Source of the DNA: DASWIG01 sp965371445
GTDB lineage: Bacteria; Acidobacteriota; Thermoanaerobaculia; Multivoradales; J023
Direction of reading: 5' to 3'
Length of the DNA stretch: 11,958 nucleotides
Assembly (NCBI GenBank): GCA_965371445.1
Contig: CBDUYN010000248.1
Coordinates: 1-11,958, forward strand
Position numbers and translations under genes: made by a program. This document shows positions 7,468-11,958 of this stretch, in pieces (position 1 is the stretch's first letter; the number at the start of each line of letters is the position of its first letter). The notes beneath the pieces were generated by a model. It made no database searches and was not told the origin of the DNA. It saw only the letters and a program-made list of their open reading frames with translations.

Positions 7468-9100
7468 CAAGACCTTCCTGGTGGCCCAGCGCGAGCTGAT
7501 GGAAAACGTCAGGACGAAAGCGTTCTGGATCGGCATCCTCTTCTTTCCGGTCTTGATCTCGCTTTCGATCCTCGTCCCCATCTGGGTCGAGCAGACGAAA
7601 GAGGCGCGCCACTACGCCGTCGTCGACCGTTCGGGGTGGCTTCTGAAAGCGGTCGAGGAACGCGCCACGACGCCAGACCTCGAGAAAGTCTTCACCACCG
7701 CCCTCGAGCGTTACCGCGAGGGGGGCGCCGCCTTCGACGAGCTTCCCGAGGCGCTTCAGCAGACCGCCATTCGCCTCGACGAGGCGATTTCTCTCCTCGG
7801 CAAGCAGCCGGTTCCGGGCGTCGGCGAGGACCGGACGCTTGAATCGCAGCTGATTTCCAGTTTCGCGACGTTCTTGTCCAACCTCTCCGGCCCGGAGGGC
7901 GAGCGGCTCCGTCAGCTGGTTCCCGAGGAGGCAGCGGAAAGGCTTCTGGAGATCCAGGAGTCGGTCCGTGTCTGGTGGAGCGAGCTGCCGCCGGAGGAGG
8001 CCGAGAAATACGGTGCCCGCACCAAGGGACGCTACATCCGCGCCGAGGTCGACGCGTCGCAGGGCGAGGAAGAGCTACTAGAGGAGCTCAACCGCAAGGT
8101 CGTCGACCAGGAGCTTTTCGGCTACTTCGTCGTCGGCAAGGACCCGGTCAAGGGCGAAGGCGAGTTCAAGTACGTCTCGGCGAACCTGACCGACGACGAC
8201 CTCCTGCGCTGGTTCTCTCGCCTGGCGACCGACGCGGTGCGCGAGCGGCGCCTGGAAGAGAAAGAGATCGACAAGGAGGTCGCGGCGTGGATCCAGGAGC
8301 CGCTTCGTTTCAGCTCAAAAACGGTGGGCAAGGAAGGCACCGAGGAGGATGTCGACGTCCAGGACAAGATCCGGCATTTCGCGCCGGTCGCCTTCGTCTA
8401 CCTGCTGTGGTTCGCGGTCTTCCTAAACTCCCAGATGCTCTTGACCAACACGGTCGAGGAGAAGTCGAACCGGATCATGGAGGTACTTTTGTCCTCCGTC
8501 TCGCCGAGTCAGCTGATGGCGGGAAAGATTGCGGGGATCGCGGCGACGGGGTTGACAGTGGTGGGCTCTTGGGCGATTTTCTTTTACCTGGCGGTCAAGT
8601 TCATTCCGCGGCTGATGGCGGAAGATCCGCCGTTCGATCTCTCGGTGATCGCGACCGATCCTTTTTACATGGGGTCGTTCGTGGTCTATTTCTTCCTCGG
8701 GTACCTCTTCATGTCAGCGCTTCTGGTCGGTATCGGGTCGGTCTGTAACTCGTTAAAAGAGGCACAGAACATGATGATGCCGGTGACGCTTTTGACGATC
8801 GTCCCGCTTCTCTTGATGATACCGATCGCCGAGGATCCCAACAGCACGCTGGCGAAGGGACTGTCGTACTTCCCGCCGTTTACGCCCTTCGTGATGATGA
8901 ACCGGGCGGCGGCGCCGCCGAGCGCTTTCGAGTACGTGGCGACGACGATTCTGATGGTGGCGTCGATCGTCTTCGTCCATTGGGCGGCGGCAAAAGTCTT
9001 CCGCATCGGCATCCTGATGACGGGCAAGCCGCCGAAGCCGGCGGAGATCCTGAAGTGGATCCGGGCGCCGGTGGGCGTGGTGCCGGAGCGCCGGGAGTAG
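7457..9100 (+). CDS. ABC-2 type permease with large external domain (NatB/YhaP-like)
   Basis: A 547-residue permease paired with the NatA-like ATPase before it. One membrane helix near residues 20-42 (WIGILFFPVLISLSILVPI) is followed by a mostly hydrophilic region of about 260 residues, predicted to lie outside the membrane, then about five helices from residue 308 to 518. The cytoplasmic motif VEEKSNRIMEVLLSSVSP, just after the second helix, is diagnostic of NatB/YhaP-type ABC-2 permeases. The MM start at 7457 is preferred over the ATG at 7436, since ggaggag (7444-7450) lies 6 bases upstream. It is the last gene of the operon: after its stop comes the hairpin-rich region at 9111-9207, which may help end transcription or stabilise the 3' end. 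The charged external domain is long for a simple exporter and may contact a ligand or envelope partner. Confidence 0.92.
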   Translation: MMNSKTFLVAQRELMENVRTKAFWIGILFFPVLISLSILVPIWVEQTKEARHYAVVDRSGWLLKAVEERATTPDLEKVFTTALERYREGGAAFDELPEALQQTAIRLDEAISLLGKQPVPGVGEDRTLESQLISSFATFLSNLSGPEGERLRQLVPEEAAERLLEIQESVRVWWSELPPEEAEKYGARTKGRYIRAEVDASQGEEELLEELNRKVVDQELFGYFVVGKDPVKGEGEFKYVSANLTDDDLLRWFSRLATDAVRERRLEEKEIDKEVAAWIQEPLRFSSKTVGKEGTEEDVDVQDKIRHFAPVAFVYLLWFAVFLNSQMLLTNTVEEKSNRIMEVLLSSVSPSQLMAGKIAGIAATGLTVVGSWAIFFYLAVKFIPRLMAEDPPFDLSVIATDPFYMGSFVVYFFLGYLFMSALLVGIGSVCNSLKEAQNMMMPVTLLTIVPLLLMIPIAEDPNSTLAKGLSYFPPFTPFVMMNRAAAPPSAFEYVATTILMVASIVFVHWAAAKVFRIGILMTGKPPKPAEILKWIRAPVGVVPERRE

Positions 9101-9110
9101 GACCCGTCTC

Positions 9111-9207
9111 ATGCTGGGACCGCAGGCGTCCCGCCTGCTCTTCGTCCCGAAGGGACGATGCTGGGACCGCAGGCGTCCCGCCTGCTCCGCGGGCGACGCC
9201 CGCGGGG
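9111..9207. repeat. Cluster of palindromic hairpins, REP-like dispersed element
   Basis: The 147-base gap between the permease and the next gene holds no gene. It contains two identical 30-base direct repeats (9111-9140 and 9158-9187), each with the perfect stem-loop gcaggcg-tcc-cgcctgc. Between them lies tcgtccc-gaa-gggacga (9142-9158), and after them ccgcgggc-gac-gcccgcgg (9187-9205). All four hairpins have perfect stems of 7-8 bp and 3-base loops. This is the look of REP/BIME-type intergenic elements, which are spread through genomes by RAYT transposases and can act as mRNA 3' stabilisers or terminators. No transposase gene is present. An in-frame ATG at 9158 within the second copy extends the next gene artificially. 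Confidence 0.85.
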
Positions 9208-9235
9208 AGTCGTGCGAACTGGCGCTGGCTTCCCG

Positions 9236-9241
9236 TATAGT
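9236..9241 (+). promoter_or_regulatory. Candidate -10 element for a leaderless transcript
   Basis: TATAGT matches the -10 consensus TATAAT at five of six positions and lies exactly at -12 to -7 relative to the A of the ATG at 9248. There is no Shine-Dalgarno sequence between this hexamer and the ATG, and no good -35 element at the expected distance. Together this suggests transcription starts at or next to the start codon, giving a leaderless mRNA. Confidence 0.45.
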
Positions 9242-9247
9242 CCGCAC

Positions 9248-10342
9248 ATGGCTCCTGTGACGCCCATCCCCAACGTCCCCTACGTTTTCGACCGCCGGAG
9301 GACGCAACACCCGTGGCACCAGGCCCTCGACGACCTGGTCGCCGACCCCACTCGCCGGTTCGTCGCGGCCAACTGGCGCATGGACCATCGGGTGGCCCCG
9401 GCCCGCGAGGACAACCTCCTCGCCGCCCCCGAATTTACCTCCCCGCTCCACGGCGAGGACTGGTGGCAAGGCTGTGGCAACTACTTCCAGCGCGCGCTCT
9501 GCCAGCCCACCCGCCTCGGTCCTGCCGGTCGCCGCTCGGTCTACCTTGAGCCGCCAAACGCCTCGAACGTCATCCCGCGCGGCCGGATCCCCGGTCACGA
9601 GCAGCTGATCCACGTCGGCTCGCTCAACGCCATGCTCTGGCGCCTCGCGAGCGCCCAGCATCCCGCGGTGGGCCTCAAGCTCCGTTTCCCCGACGTCACC
9701 GGACGGTCCCTGCCGACACGCCCGGCGGGCGCCGCCGCTTCTTCCTGGTCGGCCTTCGGTGCCGAGGTCGACGCCGTCGCTGAAGCCGTCAACGGCCGCG
9801 ACCTTGCCGTGGTGAAAGAGCTGGCGGCGCTCCTGACCGAGGCCCTGGGCGAGACCCAGCCGCCATGGTGGGCCGGCTTCGCCCAGGAGCTCGCGCCCCT
9901 CGTCGACGCGGGTGACGCCACCGGCCTGGGACGTGCCCTCGGCCTCGGACACCTCGACACCGGCGAGTGGCTCTTCGTCTGGCGCTACGAAGTCGCCCTC
10001 GTCTACCAGAGCGAGCCCGAGGCCGAGCTCTACCGTCCGACGGCGATCGAAGCCAACGACAACCCGTGCCATTACCCGTCGCCGCCGTCCTACGGCTACG
10101 GCATCACCATGGACCTGGGCTCGCCGCGGCCGGGAGCCTGTCGCGAGGTGATCCATCCGCCGCTGCGTGGCCGGCTGGCTGCCGACGCCTGCGTCGCCGA
10201 GCTCTGCCGCGTTGCCAGCGCGCCCCTTGTGGACCATAATCAGCTTAGCGACTTGCGCACGGAGCACCGCCGGTGCCTCGAGCGCGACCATCCACGTCCT
10301 GAGGACACCGGCTGGATCGAACGTCATCGGAGCTTGCCGTGA
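9248..10342 (+). CDS. Hypothetical protein, 364 residues, Trp/Cys/His-rich
   Basis: I do not recognise this family. The product is soluble-looking: no signal peptide and no membrane helix. It is rich in tryptophan and contains seven cysteines (C76, C85, C274, C298, C315, C320, C343). Distinctive local segments are DWWQGCGNYFQRALCQ (71-86), a Trp-rich stretch PPWWAGF (205-211), WLFVWRYEVALVYQ (241-254) and NDNPCHYPSPPSYGYG (270-285). The middle (about 160-235) is helical and acidic. The start at 9248 is chosen over 9158 because the earlier ATG falls inside a palindromic repeat and the intervening residues are arginine/glycine-rich repeat translation. The 3' end overlaps the next gene by GTGA at 10339-10342, so the two are very likely co-translated and may act together. 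Clustered Cys/His residues could bind a metal, but no known zinc-finger spacing is evident. Confidence 0.85.
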   Translation: MAPVTPIPNVPYVFDRRRTQHPWHQALDDLVADPTRRFVAANWRMDHRVAPAREDNLLAAPEFTSPLHGEDWWQGCGNYFQRALCQPTRLGPAGRRSVYLEPPNASNVIPRGRIPGHEQLIHVGSLNAMLWRLASAQHPAVGLKLRFPDVTGRSLPTRPAGAAASSWSAFGAEVDAVAEAVNGRDLAVVKELAALLTEALGETQPPWWAGFAQELAPLVDAGDATGLGRALGLGHLDTGEWLFVWRYEVALVYQSEPEAELYRPTAIEANDNPCHYPSPPSYGYGITMDLGSPRPGACREVIHPPLRGRLAADACVAELCRVASAPLVDHNQLSDLRTEHRRCLERDHPRPEDTGWIERHRSLP

Positions 10343-11958
10343 ACCTGGCCCACCATCCCCTGCAGACGGTCAAAGAACTGCTGTGGGACGTCGTCCGCAA
10401 CGACGACGGCGGGAGGCTTGCGGAATGCCTGGCGGGTCGCCGTCTGCCGGCTCTGGGCGGCGACTTTTACCCGGCGGATCTCGTCCACCGGGGAATGACG
10501 CTGCCACCGTTCGAGCCGGAGCTGCCCGAAAGGATCGCCGCCCTTCTGGCGACGCTAGTTGCAAGCCGCGCCCAAGAGCTCGACGAGGCTTTGGAAGCTG
10601 CCGGCCGTCTGGTCTCGGCAGGGACGACGGTCGTGTCCATCGGCGCCCGGAGCAGCCTCCTCGACGACGAGCCCTACGTCTTCAACCTCTTCCTCTTCGC
10701 GTCCTACCTGCCGGCCGATGCCGGGCTCTTCGCCTCTTTGAAGACATTCCACCAGGTCGGACTGCGGACGAGCGTCCTGCAAAGTGGCGGCGGACGCTCC
10801 GGACGCCAGTTACGTCAGGCGTTGACGTACCAGCAGTCGGACGACAGCCTCGAAGGCCATTGGCTCGGCCTGATTGAGCAGAGCTCCGATCGTGCTGGAA
10901 GGTTGAGCGAAGAACGCCAGAGCGACCTGCTCGACGCCTGGACCGGGCTCTTGTGGATCCCGCCGTCGGCGCCGGCGCGCGAGGCCGGAGAGACCCTTTC
11001 GGTCGAGCGGGTGGCGACCGGTCTGCGTGCCCTCCACGACACCACACTTTTTGTGCCCGAGGCGTTGCCGATCCTGCGCTACGGCGTCCGGCAGTTGGAC
11101 GACGCCTATCCGCGGTCGCCGGAGTTCTGGCAAGAACGGCTGGCACCGTACCTCGCGGAATGGCCGGAGCTGCTGCACGACGTTGTCGTCGAGCAATGGC
11201 CGCTCCTCGAAGCCGAGGAGGCGAGCGCTGGCGTGATCGTGCCGGAAGACGCGTTGCCTGCCTGGGAGGCGTTGAAGCCTGAAGAACGGACGCGCGTCGA
11301 AGAAACGGCCGGCGCCGGCGATCCGGCCACCTGGGGTTCTTTATGGCAAAGTCTCTACTTCGAGCCGCCGCGCGCTAGCCTGGCACCGCAGGTCTGGCGC
11401 CAGGAGCTGCTCGAGATCCGCGGCGCGTTCGAGGGCGCCTTTTCAGGGCTGCGCCTTGACCGCGACCTTTCCGTCGAGAAGCTTGCCGAAGCGGAGCGTC
11501 CTAAAGAGAGGGGCCGCGAGGTCCGTCGCCGCTCGGTCGATCGATTGGCGGCCTTCGAGGGGGTCGGTAAGGCACTGGCCGAGATGGAACGTCTCCTCAG
11601 CCGCCGTGAAGCTCCCAAAGCAAGACGGTATCTGACCGACCTCGTCCGCCAGCAGCAAGACGCGGGCACAGAGGCAGAGTTGGTCATCAAGACGCTCTGC
11701 AACACGGCGGCAAGCGCGCTCGGTCATGGCCAGGGAGCTTGGGCCGAAGAGATTTACCGACAGGCGATCGACTTCGGCGTCGACGATCCGGTTCCGCACA
11801 CTGGCCTCGCGGAGGTTCTCAAGGCCCAGGACGATCTTCCCGGGGCGGAGAAGATCTACCGCGAGACGGTGGCCCGCTGGCCCAACGACGTCGTGGCGCA
11901 CAATGGCCTCGCGGAGGTTCTCAAGGCCCAGGACGATCTTTCCGGGGCGGAGAAGATC
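10339..11958 (+). CDS. TPR-repeat protein with unknown N-terminal region, 3' end outside the window
   Basis: The frame is open from GTG at 10339 to the window edge, 540 codons with no stop. The GTG overlaps the previous stop and has ggag at 10329-10332, six bases upstream. Residues 1 to about 430 match no domain I know; the region is helical, with segments such as TVVSIGARSSLL (about 95-106) and FNLFLFASYLPADAG that could form part of an alpha/beta core. From about residue 440 the sequence becomes tetratricopeptide repeats: a diverged unit (AWAEEIYRQAIDFGVDDPVP), then 34-residue units with the pattern GLAEVLKAQDDL-GAEKIYRETVARWPNDVV. TPRs usually hold protein partners. The nearly identical DNA of the last repeats indicates recent expansion, and more copies probably lie beyond the window. 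Together with the preceding unknown gene this looks like a two-gene unit; its role is not known. Confidence 0.85.
   Translation, partial: MNLAHHPLQTVKELLWDVVRNDDGGRLAECLAGRRLPALGGDFYPADLVHRGMTLPPFEPELPERIAALLATLVASRAQELDEALEAAGRLVSAGTTVVSIGARSSLLDDEPYVFNLFLFASYLPADAGLFASLKTFHQVGLRTSVLQSGGGRSGRQLRQALTYQQSDDSLEGHWLGLIEQSSDRAGRLSEERQSDLLDAWTGLLWIPPSAPAREAGETLSVERVATGLRALHDTTLFVPEALPILRYGVRQLDDAYPRSPEFWQERLAPYLAEWPELLHDVVVEQWPLLEAEEASAGVIVPEDALPAWEALKPEERTRVEETAGAGDPATWGSLWQSLYFEPPRASLAPQVWRQELLEIRGAFEGAFSGLRLDRDLSVEKLAEAERPKERGREVRRRSVDRLAAFEGVGKALAEMERLLSRREAPKARRYLTDLVRQQQDAGTEAELVIKTLCNTAASALGHGQGAWAEEIYRQAIDFGVDDPVPHTGLAEVLKAQDDLPGAEKIYRETVARWPNDVVAHNGLAEVLKAQDDLSGAEKI
11797..11958 (+). repeat. 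102-bp tandem repeats encoding 34-residue TPR units
   Basis: One full unit (11797-11898) is followed by 60 bases of a second unit (11899-11958) cut off by the window edge. The 60 shared bases differ at two positions. The period of 102 bases equals 34 codons, the length of one TPR. Such identity at the DNA level implies recent duplication or gene conversion rather than old divergent TPRs. Confidence 0.92.

Noticed and set aside
6094..7581. Minus-strand open frame of 495 codons across permease 1 and ATPase 2
   Set aside because: It spans three well-supported plus-strand genes and their junctions and has no recognisable motif.
9111..9207. CRISPR array
   Set aside because: Only two direct repeats with a 17-base gap that is itself a hairpin, plus a third unrelated hairpin; there are no regular spacers and no cas genes.
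8753..10327. Minus-strand open frame of 524 codons spanning the permease end, the hairpin cluster and the hypothetical gene
   Set aside because: It reads through the palindromic element and opposite two plus-strand genes. The plus-strand hypothetical gene has better start and overlap context. I am less certain here because that gene has no known family, but the minus-strand product is low-complexity and His/Arg-rich at its end.
9248..11958. Phage-defence system
   Set aside because: Unknown proteins with TPRs are suggestive, but there is no nuclease, NTPase, TIR, Sir2 or HEPN motif in the visible part and no other defence gene nearby, so the claim is not supported.

Overview
The window is GC-rich (about two thirds G+C by eye), tightly packed, and all supported genes are on the + strand. 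It looks like a bacterial chromosome fragment, probably from a metagenome contig. The Reg_prop/Y_Y_Y histidine kinase, the YtrA-type GntR regulators with ABC transporters, and a dispersed palindromic repeat element would suit Acidobacteriota or a similar high-GC phylum. That placement is inference; there is no rRNA or marker gene to settle it.

Layout. (1) Positions 1-159 hold the 3' end of a gene whose product ends in perfect ASPWVN hexapeptide repeats, followed by a terminator-like hairpin. (2) Positions 233-3484 encode a large membrane sensor histidine kinase: two predicted seven-bladed propellers outside, one membrane helix, and a complete kinase core inside. No partner response regulator is present. 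(3) A perfect 8-bp inverted repeat (3507-3529) sits before an apparent six-gene operon (3549-9100): a GntR DNA-binding domain fused to a SpoIIE/RsbU-type phosphatase, a stand-alone GntR paralogue of its N-terminus, ABC ATPase 1, permease 1, ABC ATPase 2 (NatA/YhaQ-like) and permease 2 (NatB/YhaP-like). The genes overlap or lie within about 20 bases of each other. The arrangement resembles Firmicute ytr operons, in which a GntR repressor controls a multi-part ABC exporter answering envelope stress, but the phosphatase-fused regulator is an unusual addition. (4) Positions 9101-9247 hold a cluster of palindromic hairpins resembling a REP-type dispersed element. (5) Positions 9248-11958 hold two overlapping genes I do not recognise: a 364-aa protein rich in Trp, Cys and His, and a long protein with an unknown N-terminal region that runs into TPR repeats at the window edge. 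The first appears to be read from a leaderless promoter.

How the parts may work together (inference): the kinase and the phosphatase/GntR operon both look like signal-input systems, with the dual ABC exporter as output. The phosphatase could tie expression of the exporter to Ser/Thr phosphorylation. The 9248-11958 pair is separated by the repeat element and is probably an independent unit of unknown function. Both window ends fall inside short, almost identical tandem repeats, so copy numbers there may not be reliable.
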